From JAZDFP01 sp043801445 (GTDB taxonomy: Bacteria > Planctomycetota > MHYJ01 > JACQXL01): a DNA stretch of 32,426 bases. A program made the position numbers and the translations under genes. The first letter of the stretch is position 1. Every line of letters starts with the position of its first letter. Shown one piece after another: positions 1-8,720 of this stretch. Under the pieces are notes generated by a model, which saw nothing but the letters and a program-made list of their open reading frames with translations, was not told the DNA's origin and did no database searches. The DNA is taken from assembly GCA_043801445.1 (NCBI GenBank), contig JAZDMB010000050.1, forward strand, positions 1-32,426. Direction: 5' to 3'.

Positions 1-1
1 C

Positions 2-439
2 GATGCCGTTTTTGTTGGGAAGAGGAAAGATGCTCAAAAGGTAAATCAGATAGTGGATGAATTGAGAAAAAGAAAGAGGAAAGAAATATCTGAGAGTACC
101 ACAATGTATCGACCGTGGGGAAATTATACGGTTTTGGACGCAGGTAACAGATATAGGATTAAGAAAATCATGATTAACCCCAAAGGAAAACTGAGTCTCC
201 AGATGCACCTGCACCGAAGTGAACACTGGATTGTGGTGTGCGGCACCGCAAAAGTAACCATCGAGGATACGGAAAAACTCGTACATGAAAACGAAAGTAT
301 TTATATCCCCAAATCTACAAAACACCGTCTCGAAAATCCGGGCAAGGTTTCTCTTGAGATAATAGAGGTCCAAAACGGTGAATATGTTGAGGAAGACGAT
401 ATAATAAGATTTGATGACGTGTATGGACGAAAAACTTAA
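2..439 (+). CDS. manC: Mannose-1-phosphate guanylyltransferase/mannose-6-phosphate isomerase, C-terminal end (partial)
   Basis: The frame is open from the first bases of the window, so this is the 3' part of a longer gene and the GTG at 53 is not its start. The first residues (DAVFVGKRKDAQKV) match the end of the ManC/AlgA nucleotidyltransferase domain. They are followed by a type II phosphomannose isomerase cupin with RPWGNYTVLD, the metal-ligand-like QMHLHRSEHWIVV and IPKSTKHRLENPG, and it ends with IEVQNGEYVEEDDIIRFDDVYGR, which is typical of the family. The enzyme makes GDP-mannose for surface polysaccharide. The broken glycosyltransferase downstream fits a polysaccharide locus lying off the left edge. 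Confidence 0.9.
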   Translation, partial: DAVFVGKRKDAQKVNQIVDELRKRKRKEISESTTMYRPWGNYTVLDAGNRYRIKKIMINPKGKLSLQMHLHRSEHWIVVCGTAKVTIEDTEKLVHENESIYIPKSTKHRLENPGKVSLEIIEVQNGEYVEEDDIIRFDDVYGRKT

Positions 440-578
440 TTTCTCTTTTCTGAAATCTGGTGACGTAATACTCAATTATACAACTAATGGATACCCCTAT
501 CATAGTAGCGAATACCTCTTAGAGTAATAATGGATACCCACCAGCCTAGTTTAGCGTATAGTGTAGAGCGTATAGCTT

Positions 579-692
579 AACCACAAAGGGCACAGAGAAC
601 TCAAAGAAATACCTTTGTGAACTTTGTTAGTCGCTAGTGCGTGACTTCAAGGTCTTTTAGCACTATAATAGCACCATGGCGCTTCGGCGCCA
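579..692. repeat. CACAAAG-type palindrome and a UUCG hairpin in the 440-807 spacer
   Basis: The 368-bp spacer holds no gene. It contains a copy of the dispersed CACAAAG repeat (left arm AACCACAAAGGGCACAGAG at 579-597, right arm CCTTTGTGAACTTTGTT at 613-629). A perfect 6-bp hairpin with a TTCG tetraloop (TGGCGC TTCG GCGCCA) lies at 677-692. No T-run follows it, so it is not a clear terminator. Confidence 0.6.
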
Positions 693-807
693 GTGGGTAA
701 GTAACAACACACTTAATCATTAACAAAACCACCCTGTTAATTATAATTATCCATTATGGAACAGCTCAAGATGCTATTAAAAAGTATCAGGAACATAAAA
801 GATTAAA

Positions 808-1095
808 ATGCCATTGCCATTAGTTTCATTTATTACACCTACATATAATCAGGAAAAGTACATATCTGATTGTATTCGCTCTGCTCTAAAACAAACCTAT
901 TCAAACTGGGAAATGATAATTATAGATGACGGCTCAACAGACAGGACTCCTGAAATCATAAAGTCTTTTTTCGATAACAGGATAAAATACTTCAGGCAAG
1001 ATAACTTGGGCGCTTATAAATTAGGCGTCGCTTATAATCGGGTATTACAAGAAGCCAGAAGTGAATTAATAGCCATTTGGGAAGGTGATGATTAG
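808..1095 (+). pseudogene. Family 2 glycosyltransferase, N-terminal fragment
   Basis: The 95 residues are a textbook GT-A start: VSFITPTYNQEKYISDCIRS, then IIIDDGSTDRT (the first nucleotide-binding Asp motif), then AIWEGDD, where the DXD-like metal motif normally sits. A TAG follows immediately and the next codons run to more stops, so the acceptor-binding half of a roughly 300-residue enzyme is missing. No continuation in another frame is visible in the next 500 bases. A stop lies in frame just upstream of the ATG, and no good ribosome site is seen. It is most likely a deletion remnant of a polysaccharide gene. Confidence 0.75.
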
Positions 1096-1327
1096 GTATA
1101 CATCATATAACAAAAAACGGATTCTTTGCATACTTAAAACAACAAGACAGGAACACTTTATTGAGTATCATATCATTATTTGACATATTATTTTCCATTT
1201 GCAAATTGGATTTGGGCCCTATCTACTTTCATTTTTCCCGACCGTTGACTAATATCTGGCGTGCTATCAAGAAAGATTCGTAACCGCTGATTCTTGCACC
1301 CCGAGGGGTGTGAAGGATTAGGCTGAT

Positions 1328-1513
1328 ATTATTAATTCCAATCCGTTAAATCCACATAATCCACGGTTGCATTTTATACTTTCCTGTACTGCAAGAAAAA
1401 CTAACCACAAAAACACAAAGAACACCGAGACGATAGCTAACTACCGACTCTTAAGAGACAGGATTCTTTCTCCAATCCCCCTATCTCCCCCTTTGCAAAA
1501 GAGGGATTTACTA
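1328..1513. repeat. Composite intergenic repeats in the 1096-1637 spacer
   Basis: There is no credible gene between 1096 and 1637. At 1366-1395 lies TTGCATTTTATACTTTCCTG plus TACTGCAAG, a motif repeated at 30052-30081 and, in part and on the other strand, at 17831-17860. It is preceded by a degenerate CCGTTAAATCC/CACGG palindrome arm. It is followed by a CACAAAG-type arm (1402-1425) and a C-rich/G-rich arm (1474-1508) like those of the palindromes at 14502-14550 and 31026-31070. Confidence 0.6.
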
Positions 1514-1637
1514 ATTATCGTAAATGTCTCTGAGCAAAGCCTCCCGTTAGGAATAAAAGTCCCTGTTGAAATAACTGATTCCTATTTATAGTTGCTCAGA
1601 ATTTGGAGTGTGATACCGATGATGTTTTTGGCTGGCT

Positions 1638-2759
1638 TTATTTTATTTCGAATTCACCGCAGGCAACAGGCTCAACATCCTGGATTTGCTTATAAATAGA
1701 AACCAGATATTTGCCAACATCCCAATTTTCAAGTTGTACCCAGATATGATTATAATTAGCATCTGGATTCAACATAAACACATTCCAATAAATTATATTC
1801 TTGTTAGTCTGATTAGTCCACTTAATTATTACCTTATCAAGTTTTGCCAAAACGCCTTCGTTTTTAAAGCAGGCGTATATCCTTTTTGTATTGGGTCTAA
1901 AAGTAGTAGTCGGTGAAATCGGGCTGAAATCGGGATTGACTTGCACCGAGAAAAGTAATGATTTTTCTCCTTTGGGCGTAAAATCGTCGGCAACCTTATG
2001 AAGAATAAGAACTACTTCTGTCGGTTTACAATTTTTAAAGGTTTCTTCTGATATGGCTAACCCAAAACTTTCCTCTAATTTATTACGAACATACTCTTGC
2101 GGAAGGGTATTAACAAACGATTTGATTAACGCATCCGGAATCAGACGAATAAGACCTATCACAGCATTAACAGATGTACCACTGATTACTTTATCTATAT
2201 CAGCCGGCGTCGGAATAGTGAAACCGCCATTTTTTATCGGTTCAACCTTTTTTTCGCCCGGTTTAAATAAACGTAAAATACCGGACGGTTTCTGGTTATC
2301 AGATTTTTCAGCCAGTTTTAGCGTATATTCTTTTTCTACAGAACCATCAGAATAATATTGATGCAACGCAACTTCCGAAGCGCCGATATCAAAAAGAGTC
2401 CAACGACCATATTTTTGAGAGTCCAGGAAATTACCCTCCTGGCATATTTTTTCAGTATTAGTTAAAGTATTGGAAATAACAGCCGATTTGAATCCCGGAA
2501 TAACAGTACTACTTTTCAGCTGGAATTCTAAATTTATTTGACCATCAACAACCTCGGTTTTAGTAACAACCGCTTCAGAAGTATTCGTCAAAGAAATTAA
2601 TTCGGGAGGATCGGTTGGTTGTTTCGGAGATGGTGGTTGAGGAATAATTTCTATATTCTGCTGGGGCGTAATTGCCTGGTAGTAATAAGATATTCCCAAA
2701 ACCCCAATAATTACCAGCACAACTAATACAGCCACAAATATCAGAATTTTATTAGACAT
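1638..2759 (-). CDS. Membrane-anchored protein of unknown function, tail gene of the duplicated cassette operon
   Basis: I do not recognise this family. From the ATG at 2759 the protein is 373 residues. It has one hydrophobic anchor directly after the start (ILIFVAVLVVLVIIGVLGIS), then a proline-rich linker (PQPPSPKQPTDPPE) and an extracytoplasmic part. The last ~90 residues (FRPNTKRIYACF..., WVQLENWDVGKYLVSIY, GEFEIK) look like a beta-sandwich module. An in-frame ATG at 2810 would add 17 residues, but those are encoded by a repeat-like palindrome and would put polar residues before the anchor, so I prefer 2759. It is the last gene of the nine-gene minus-strand run and follows D2 by about 56 bp. 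It occurs once only, unlike its upstream neighbours. Confidence 0.8.
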   Translation of the reverse strand: MSNKILIFVAVLVVLVIIGVLGISYYYQAITPQQNIEIIPQPPSPKQPTDPPELISLTNTSEAVVTKTEVVDGQINLEFQLKSSTVIPGFKSAVISNTLTNTEKICQEGNFLDSQKYGRWTLFDIGASEVALHQYYSDGSVEKEYTLKLAEKSDNQKPSGILRLFKPGEKKVEPIKNGGFTIPTPADIDKVISGTSVNAVIGLIRLIPDALIKSFVNTLPQEYVRNKLEESFGLAISEETFKNCKPTEVVLILHKVADDFTPKGEKSLLFSVQVNPDFSPISPTTTFRPNTKRIYACFKNEGVLAKLDKVIIKWTNQTNKNIIYWNVFMLNPDANYNHIWVQLENWDVGKYLVSIYKQIQDVEPVACGEFEIK

Positions 2760-2761
2760 AA

Positions 2762-2830
2762 CTTTATAAAGCGGTAAACGGTTCGCGTTGCACGATAACC
2801 GATAACCCATTACCGCTAACCGATTAATGA
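2762..2830. repeat. Palindromic repeat at the D2 / tail gene junction
   Basis: Read on the minus strand the segment runs CGGTTAGCGGTAATGGG, GTTATCGGTTATCG, then GCGAACCGTTTACCGC, so GCGGTAA pairs with TTTACCGC and CGGTTA recurs with a 9-10 nt spacing. It overlaps the end of D2 and supplies the spurious upstream ATG of the tail gene. Confidence 0.5.
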
Positions 2831-3649
2831 ATTCGTTTTCCTTCTAAATATTTCCCAAAGTATTATAAGAATAGTTACAATAACAAGTAATATAAAAGAA
2901 GCATAGTAATAGTCAACAGAAGCCCATTTAACGAGTTTAGTAAGCCGTCCGATAGCCAATGATTCCCTTGCCATAACTGTATAACCAAAGGCAGCCCCGA
3001 ATGAAACCATCATATAGAATATACCGATTCTGGCAACAATATTCACAACGCCTTTATGTTCCATAGAAAAGAAGAAATATATAAGAACCGTTATAACACC
3101 AATAAGAATTATAAACGGACTTAGGGCTGTTATAACACCACCTAAAATTGCAGATATATTATTCGTCTGAAATGCTGTTTGAAGTAATGTCATACTTTCA
3201 TTATTCCATAGCGGCTGAAGCGTCGGCACCATTTGCTTGAAGATATCGGCAGAAATAACCAATGGAATAGCCATACCTGAAGCAACCCCCATAATAAAAG
3301 CAAAAGAATAACGGGAAAGCCAGCTGATTTTGGCTGAAAAACGGGCAAGCATAAAAATACCAAGTATCAAAGGCACGATAAGCCAGATTGTTTCATAAGA
3401 TTCTAATGGTTTATCAAGTGTTTTACCAAAAGCAGAGCTAATAACCCTGGATAACGGATTAATAAGGTCCGGCCAGACAACCATAAACCAAGTATAACAT
3501 AATCCATAGCCGGCTGTTAACCCAACATAGATATATTCCCCTAATTTGAACAAAGGATTATCCTTATAAAGAAAGCTGTAAATCATCAGAGAAAATCCTA
3601 CAGCCAGCCAGACTTCAACAATTTGCATGCTAGTAATATTTGATGGCAT
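2816..3649 (-). CDS. Cassette protein D2: polytopic membrane protein of unknown function
   Basis: The 277-residue protein is mostly hydrophobic, with about seven predicted membrane helices (near residues 11-28, 39-59, 88-105, 113-131, 170-194, 203-225 and 247-268). It is a paralogue of D1: both share YSFLYKDN near the N-terminus, GxGxxIPxxIS in the fourth helix, SMEHKGV after the fifth and FGYTVMxRxSLxIGR after the sixth. The conserved EHKG and GRx2 charged patches between helices suggest a partner-binding or catalytic surface (inference). It starts 3 bp after the C2 stop, so it is co-transcribed and probably translationally coupled. Compared with D1 it has an extra ~25 residues in the loop after helix 2. 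I cannot name a function. Confidence 0.85.
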   Translation of the reverse strand: MPSNITSMQIVEVWLAVGFSLMIYSFLYKDNPLFKLGEYIYVGLTAGYGLCYTWFMVVWPDLINPLSRVISSAFGKTLDKPLESYETIWLIVPLILGIFMLARFSAKISWLSRYSFAFIMGVASGMAIPLVISADIFKQMVPTLQPLWNNESMTLLQTAFQTNNISAILGGVITALSPFIILIGVITVLIYFFFSMEHKGVVNIVARIGIFYMMVSFGAAFGYTVMARESLAIGRLTKLVKWASVDYYYASFILLVIVTILIILWEIFRRKTNSLIG

Positions 3650-3652
3650 AAT

Positions 3653-4477
3653 TTAAATCTTTTTCCGTCTGGTAAAATAAATAATATTACCCAATATTAT
3701 CAATACAACAATCAAAGAATGAACTACAGTCTGGGGTTTCATACCTTCTGTAGCAGTTCCTTTGTGATTAATCAAGACTTCATATTGAGCAGCAGCGCCT
3801 AATCCCCCGGTCAATCCGATTACCTGTTTTGATTGAAGAAAAGGATAGTAATCAGTCGCCATAACTGCAGTGCAGCCAACACCTAATGGCATTTTAGCTT
3901 TTTCTTTAGCGTAAATAATCCATATGTCAACTGCATTACCGGCCGAGATACACATTGCATATTTCATATCCTTAAGTGTTTTAATACCCTTAAAAACGAG
4001 TAAATCTTTGGTTGATTTACCCTTGTAGTCTTGAGGATAGGTAAAAACTATATCCTGACAAAGATTTAAAAGCACCGAACCACCACCCGGCTTAAAAGGC
4101 ATAATCGCATAATCAGTCCCATCTTGTTTATCTGCTTCTTTAGCTGCGGCAGTAAAGATATCTGTCATTATTCCGGAGGCTTGCGGGCTCCAAATGGTCA
4201 TTCCAATAACCCGTAAATTCTTCCTGAAAGCATGTCTCAAAATTGCCATCGTCATCGGGCGTAATTCTTCATCAGAAGAAGGGTCAAAGTCAATTGAGAG
4301 AATTATTGGCGAACCTGGTGTTAATGACTCTATGTGGTCGTAGATATTTTTCACCACACGCGATGAGGTGTCGGGCAGTTTTATTTTTTCCCTGATAACA
4401 ACAGGAATAATAATAGCCAGCGCCACAAGAATAAAGATAATCCAACGCGTTAAATTAAATTTCAGTTCTTTAGTCAT
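3653..4477 (-). CDS. Cassette protein C2: two-helix anchored domain protein, unknown function
   Basis: The 274-residue protein has one helix near each end (about 11-28 and 251-268) and a soluble domain of ~220 residues between them, which probably faces outside the cytoplasm. Its strongest motif is LSIDFDPSSDEELRPM followed by AILRHAFRKNLRVIGMTIW (residues 60-96), with the look of a beta-alpha-beta unit rich in acidic residues. GVGCTAVMATDYYPFL and GLTGGLGAAAQYEVLI (about 199-236) come near the second helix. Nearly all these positions are kept in C1, so the domain is under strong constraint. It lies 3 bp after B2 and 3 bp before D2. I know of no characterised homologue. Confidence 0.85.
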   Translation of the reverse strand: MTKELKFNLTRWIIFILVALAIIIPVVIREKIKLPDTSSRVVKNIYDHIESLTPGSPIILSIDFDPSSDEELRPMTMAILRHAFRKNLRVIGMTIWSPQASGIMTDIFTAAAKEADKQDGTDYAIMPFKPGGGSVLLNLCQDIVFTYPQDYKGKSTKDLLVFKGIKTLKDMKYAMCISAGNAVDIWIIYAKEKAKMPLGVGCTAVMATDYYPFLQSKQVIGLTGGLGAAAQYEVLINHKGTATEGMKPQTVVHSLIVVLIILGNIIYFTRRKKI

Positions 4478-4480
4478 AAT

Positions 4481-5185
4481 TTAATCTTTACTACCGCCCA
4501 AATAGGCGCGTTCAATGCCGAAAATAATCCTTAACGAAAATGCAATAGACCCTAAAGCAATACCGAATACAATAGCCCGTTTCGCTGCGGTATTGGGAAC
4601 AGCTAAAATCCAGGTCATAATATCCGGTATCCCCTGCCAAATCATTCCGCCTAAAGGCGTCTGTCCGAGAATAATAATAACACCTGATAATAAAAGCAGT
4701 GTCGCTTCCCAACTACGCGCACGGAATGCCCTGAATGCAGCAGAGGCAATAAAAAATCCGATAATAGAGAACATCGTTGCTGAAAGCGGCGTTATAGCAT
4801 TCTTGAAAATCCAGTCTAAGAGTGACCCTTCTTCAAGCCCTTTAATAAGCGGAATCCCAAGCCATTTTACAGGTTCGGTTGATGCGGAAGGCGGTAAAAA
4901 CCAATTTATAACAGAAGGCAAGAAACCAGCTGTCACGCTGATAATAAAGGCAATAAACATTACCACGCTAAACCCCCACCCGGATACAGCGCGAACAATC
5001 TGGGTATAATGGAAATGCAACAGACTGCCAATACCAAGAAGGATAGAAATACCGCCAATAATCATAATCCATTTATTAACCCAGGTCATCATATCTTGTG
5101 ACAATTGATGAGGCACAAAATACTGGATAATAAATAATACACCCATTATAAAAGCCAGAACAAGCGGAAGTTGTCGTTTGAACAT
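4481..5185 (-). CDS. Cassette protein B2: six-helix membrane protein, unknown function
   Basis: The 234-residue protein has about six membrane helices (8-24, 33-56, 69-91, 130-150, 158-175 and 198-218). The motif shared with its paralogue B1 is the loop ASAAFRAFRARSWEATLLLL after helix 4, with three basic residues that probably face the cytoplasm, and the C-terminal LRIIFGIERAYLGG. The start follows A2 after a 45-bp gap. The periplasmic loop between helices 3 and 4 differs most between the copies. I cannot assign a function. Its fixed place between A and C in both copies says that it belongs to the same complex or pathway. Confidence 0.85.
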   Translation of the reverse strand: MFKRQLPLVLAFIMGVLFIIQYFVPHQLSQDMMTWVNKWIMIIGGISILLGIGSLLHFHYTQIVRAVSGWGFSVVMFIAFIISVTAGFLPSVINWFLPPSASTEPVKWLGIPLIKGLEEGSLLDWIFKNAITPLSATMFSIIGFFIASAAFRAFRARSWEATLLLLSGVIIILGQTPLGGMIWQGIPDIMTWILAVPNTAAKRAIVFGIALGSIAFSLRIIFGIERAYLGGSKD

Positions 5186-5230
5186 AAACTATATCTAACG
5201 GTATTCCATCTAATAATATCCCATAAGGGA

Positions 5231-6460
5231 TTAAAATGTTTTAAAGATATCAACTATAAAACTAATACCGGCAGTACTTAATATTGCGCCTAATATAAGC
5301 ACAGTAATAATGAAAGCCTTGCTATAATCCTGGCCTTTAAGTGAACCAAGTTGCAGCGGTTCACGTGATAGATAGGCAGACGCCGCATATAGTTCTTCAC
5401 CCATCAGCGTATAATCGCAGGTAGTTATAAAAAATGGCAGTTGCGTAATAGCATCAGTCCCGGCAATCTGCATTGCACCTGAAGCTACACCTGTCTCGGC
5501 TATTAATAACGCCTCCGCATAATAATAACCCATATAAAGATTAGCCGCAGGTTTATGACGGGTAATCAGACCATCTACCGCCGCGGCATAAGCAAATTGG
5601 TCGCTGCTAATAAAGAAAATATTATCATCCCGAAAGGCATCAGGACGACCGGCTTCAATATACGCCTCACGAACAACCTCCTGGCAAACCGACATAACTA
5701 TCGGATCGTAACATGGAACCATTATTTGTGAATCATAGTTGGCAACTTTACGCGCTACTTTTCCCAGGATGCTTGTCGCGGCAATGGTGGAAAGAGATGC
5801 CATATCCAGAAGCCCATTAAGATAAAGGATAGGCTTACCCATCTCGGTCGCCCGGCCAATAGTTTCTTCTATCGCATCCAAACCCGGAATATGCCTGATA
5901 AATAAATTCGGATTCTTGCGAGCCAAACTGATAAAAAACATTACCAAAGCGCAAAAAACAATAACAAAAATCAATACATATATCTTGGAAGTATCAAACC
6001 AATTACCTTTAGGCGCAGCAGATACAACACTAGGAAATTCTATGGTATTTGTCCCATCTGTAACGGCTAATTTAAAATAGACAGTTGTTGATATGGAATC
6101 TGTAACCTCCGGAATTTTGGTTACCTCGTAAAAATGCCACTCTTTATTTGATTCATTTAATCCGAAATATTGCGGGTAATCAGATTTGGACCAACCGGTA
6201 GAAATAAGACGTTCCAATTCTTTCCATGGTCCCTCAGGTTTCAAAGCGGCAGAAACTATATAATATACGCTTTCTCTATCACTCTCTGATATCCGCCAGG
6301 CAAGTGAAATACTCTTGCCGTCATCATTTGGCGTATCAAAAGCGGTGAATTCCTGGGGAATAGCTAACTGGGCTTTATCCTGGGATGATATGAATAATGG
6401 GGAGACTACTATTATCAGAACGATAATAAATAATCTAAATATATTATCCGAATTATACAT
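5231..6460 (-). CDS. Cassette protein A2: DUF6754-like protein with extracytoplasmic FN3-like domain
   Basis: The 409-residue protein has an N-terminal hydrophobic signal or anchor (about 8-26) and a fibronectin-III-like segment (33-150, with EFTAFDTPNDDGKSISLAW). One membrane helix follows (160-178), then a conserved domain (186-378) and a C-terminal helix (382-400). The domain carries GLDAIEETIGRATEMGK, DPIVMSVCQE, DQFAYAAAV, QIAGTD and QLPFFITTCDYTLMGEELYA. This matches what I remember of proteins labelled DUF6754, with no known activity; I could not check this by search. If the N-terminus is outside, the conserved domain is cytoplasmic. The start overlaps the D1 stop by 8 bp. Its paralogue A1 is more than half identical by eye in the conserved domain. 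Confidence 0.85.
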   Translation of the reverse strand: MYNSDNIFRLFIIVLIIVVSPLFISSQDKAQLAIPQEFTAFDTPNDDGKSISLAWRISESDRESVYYIVSAALKPEGPWKELERLISTGWSKSDYPQYFGLNESNKEWHFYEVTKIPEVTDSISTTVYFKLAVTDGTNTIEFPSVVSAAPKGNWFDTSKIYVLIFVIVFCALVMFFISLARKNPNLFIRHIPGLDAIEETIGRATEMGKPILYLNGLLDMASLSTIAATSILGKVARKVANYDSQIMVPCYDPIVMSVCQEVVREAYIEAGRPDAFRDDNIFFISSDQFAYAAAVDGLITRHKPAANLYMGYYYAEALLIAETGVASGAMQIAGTDAITQLPFFITTCDYTLMGEELYAASAYLSREPLQLGSLKGQDYSKAFIITVLILGAILSTAGISFIVDIFKTF

Positions 6461-7181
6461 TAGCTTTTTGAGCTTCTTCCTTTTTCAGCACCATCTCGTA
6501 AAATGCCAGAATCAATACCATCAGAATTAATAAAACAATAGTTGAATAATAATATTTAGGCGTGGCAAATTCTATCAAATCATAACAGCGTCCGATAAGC
6601 AATGACATTCGCCCCATTACCGTGTAACCGAATGAGGCGCCAAAGGCAACCATTACAAAATAGATACCTACTCGGGATATACCATTAATAACTCCCTTAT
6701 GCTCCACGGAAAATAAGAAATAGATTAAAACACTGCATACACCGATTATAATTATAATTGAATTAAAATTACTAAAAGTAAAAGTATTATTTGCGCTTAT
6801 TAACGGGGTAATAATTCCTTCCAACTGCTTAAAGATACCGCCTGAAATTATACGGGGAATACCGAGCCCTGCTCCAAATCCCATAATAAAAGCAAAGGTA
6901 ATCCGGCTAATCCATGCCAATTTGGGAAAGAATCTGGTATAAAGCGACAATCCCAATATAGCGGGAATAATCAATATGTATTTTTCTCCGTCAACTAATG
7001 AGTTATAAAAGTCATTAATAAAATTATTATATATTACCCTGATAAGAATATAGCCTACCGATATGCCGAGATAAAGATGTTCGCCAAAACGATAGAATAC
7101 GTTATCCTTATAAAGAAAACTATACATAAACAAAGTCAACCCGGCTGCAATCCAAACACCTAATATGACTGAACTATCCAT
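6453..7181 (-). CDS. Cassette protein D1: polytopic membrane protein of unknown function
   Basis: The 242-residue protein has about seven membrane helices. Motifs shared with D2 are YSFLYKDN (20-27), GxGxGIPRIISGGIFKQ (103-119), SVEHKGVINGISRVGIYFVM (158-177) and FGYTVMGRMSLLIGR (184-198). The start forms a TAATG overlap with the C1 stop, with AGGAG six bases upstream, so translation is coupled. It is shorter than D2 because the loop after the second helix is reduced. The C-terminus ends in a basic and acidic tail (VLKKEEAQK). Function is unknown. Confidence 0.85.
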   Translation of the reverse strand: MDSSVILGVWIAAGLTLFMYSFLYKDNVFYRFGEHLYLGISVGYILIRVIYNNFINDFYNSLVDGEKYILIIPAILGLSLYTRFFPKLAWISRITFAFIMGFGAGLGIPRIISGGIFKQLEGIITPLISANNTFTFSNFNSIIIIIGVCSVLIYFLFSVEHKGVINGISRVGIYFVMVAFGASFGYTVMGRMSLLIGRCYDLIEFATPKYYYSTIVLLILMVLILAFYEMVLKKEEAQKANV

Positions 7182-8008
7182 TATTTGCTCCTACCTTTTT
7201 GGATAAAGAATAAAATATTACCGATAAATATCATTATTATAATAAGCATATGGGCAACAGATTGTGCATCCATACCTTTAGTAGCCCGGTCTTTTTTGTC
7301 AATCAACTCCTCATATTCGGCAGCGCCTCTTAACCCGCCTAAAAATCCGTTTATCCAATCTATTTTTAGCAAATTATACCAACTCGCCGCCATTACACCG
7401 GTGCATCCCCCGCCCATCTTAAATTTGTATTTCAAACGGCCGTAATAATACCACACTCCAAGCGTACTACCGGCTGCTAATTCCACGAAATAATCTATAT
7501 TTTTCAAGTATGTAACGTTTTCTAATACAGGCATTCCCTCAGTGTCTTTCCCATAATGGTCTTTAGGAAATGTTTTCGATATCCCATCTTCACCCATACC
7601 GATAACTAACGAAGAAAATCCCACTTTCCATCCCAAATAAACATAATCCTTACCATAATCCTTACCGGTTTCCCTCGCGATATCAGAGAAAACCTTTTCA
7701 CCCAATCCGGCGCCGGTTGGCCAGTGGGTCATTCCGATAACGCGTAAATCTTTTCTGAAGGCGTGCCGCAGAATAGCTTCTGCCATAGGATAAAGTTCAG
7801 GCTTAGAAGCCGGGTCAAAATCAAGCGACATAAGCAATACCGAACGCGGCGGCAGATTTTCTATCGTGTCATAGACACTTTTAACTTCCGGAGTAACCTT
7901 CACCTTTATGAAAAGAGGATAAATTAACGGAATAATAACAGCTAAAGAAACCAATATAAAAATAATACGCCGGTCTAAATTAATTAATTTATGGGATAAC
8001 GAATTCAT
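7181..8008 (-). CDS. Cassette protein C1: two-helix anchored domain protein, unknown function
   Basis: The 275-residue protein has helices near 14-34 and 251-269 and a soluble domain between. It keeps LMSLDFDPASKPELYPM and AILRHAFRKDLRVIGMTHW (59-96), then DYVYLGWKVG, FPKDHYG, LAAGSTLGVW, GGGCTGVMAASWYNLL and GLRGAAEYEELID. C2 matches at DFDP, ILRHAFRK, RVIGMT, GCT(A/G)VMA and GAAxYE. The start overlaps the B1 stop as TAATG, with GGAGG just upstream. The conserved Asp, His and Arg residues could form an active or ligand site (inference). No known family is recognised. Confidence 0.85.
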   Translation of the reverse strand: MNSLSHKLINLDRRIIFILVSLAVIIPLIYPLFIKVKVTPEVKSVYDTIENLPPRSVLLMSLDFDPASKPELYPMAEAILRHAFRKDLRVIGMTHWPTGAGLGEKVFSDIARETGKDYGKDYVYLGWKVGFSSLVIGMGEDGISKTFPKDHYGKDTEGMPVLENVTYLKNIDYFVELAAGSTLGVWYYYGRLKYKFKMGGGCTGVMAASWYNLLKIDWINGFLGGLRGAAEYEELIDKKDRATKGMDAQSVAHMLIIIMIFIGNILFFIQKGRSK

Positions 8009-8703
8009 TATTTACCTCCACCCATATATGCCTTTTCGATACCGAAAATAATCTTTAAGGACATAGCAATTATTCCAAGACAAATACCTAATGAAATCCC
8101 ACCCTGTGCTGCCATATTAGGCACTCTCATTATCCAGCCGGTAATTTCGCCTATAGTAGGCGGTAGTGTTATTCCGCCCATTTGAAAAGTGGGAATCTGT
8201 TGCCAAACCCATTCACCCATAGGCACCCGACCGAACATTACAATAATAGCCGCGATTAAAAGAATCGTTGCTTCTTTCGTCTTTGCTCTGAAAGCCTTGA
8301 ATGCCGCAGAAGCAACATAAAAAGCCAGGATAGAAAACATCGTACTCTGAAGCGGGACCATTAAATTCTGAAAAAGCCAGCCATAAACAGTTAATTTCCC
8401 GGTTGCGGCATTAATTTCTGCGCTGGCGCACCAAATTCCGGCGGCAATCATACCAAATAAACTGACAAATACGATAATGCTAAATCCCCAGGCCGGCGCC
8501 TTCCGCTTTATTTTAGTAATATGCAAATGGAAAAGACTGACTATGCCAAGCCCCATGGCAAAGGCGCCAATAATCCTCATCCATGCGGCTGTATCTGTTA
8601 ATAATTTATCGGTAAAAGAATGCGGAATATAATATTGAAGCGCAAAAAATACACCTGTTATAAAAACAACGAATAAAGGCAACCACTTTTTTAAGGTTTC
8701 CAT
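8008..8703 (-). CDS. Cassette protein B1: six-helix membrane protein, unknown function
   Basis: The 231-residue protein has about six membrane helices (10-25, 42-60, 73-92, 118-136, 144-160 and 200-220). It shares with B2 the ASAAFKAFRAKTKEATILL loop (131-149), a PMG motif at the end of helix 5, an NMAAxxGIxxGxxxG stretch and the terminal LKIIFGIEKAYMGG. It follows A1 after 17 bp and is coupled to C1. The loop between helices 5 and 6 is longer than in B2. No function can be assigned. Confidence 0.85.
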   Translation of the reverse strand: METLKKWLPLFVVFITGVFFALQYYIPHSFTDKLLTDTAAWMRIIGAFAMGLGIVSLFHLHITKIKRKAPAWGFSIIVFVSLFGMIAAGIWCASAEINAATGKLTVYGWLFQNLMVPLQSTMFSILAFYVASAAFKAFRAKTKEATILLIAAIIVMFGRVPMGEWVWQQIPTFQMGGITLPPTIGEITGWIMRVPNMAAQGGISLGICLGIIAMSLKIIFGIEKAYMGGGK

Positions 8704-8720
8704 CTATCTACCTCTCTGTT

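Noticed and set aside
1367..1591. Plus-strand open frame of 74 codons
   Set aside because: Its start and first residues come from the dispersed TTGCATTTTATACTTTC repeat, and the rest is repeat sequence with no family.
2760..2810. N-terminal extension of the cassette tail protein
   Set aside because: Encoded by the palindrome at 2762-2830. The anchor helix starts directly after the ATG at 2759.
4515..5009. Long plus-strand frame opposite B2
   Set aside because: Antisense shadow of a well-supported membrane protein; no family and no start signals.
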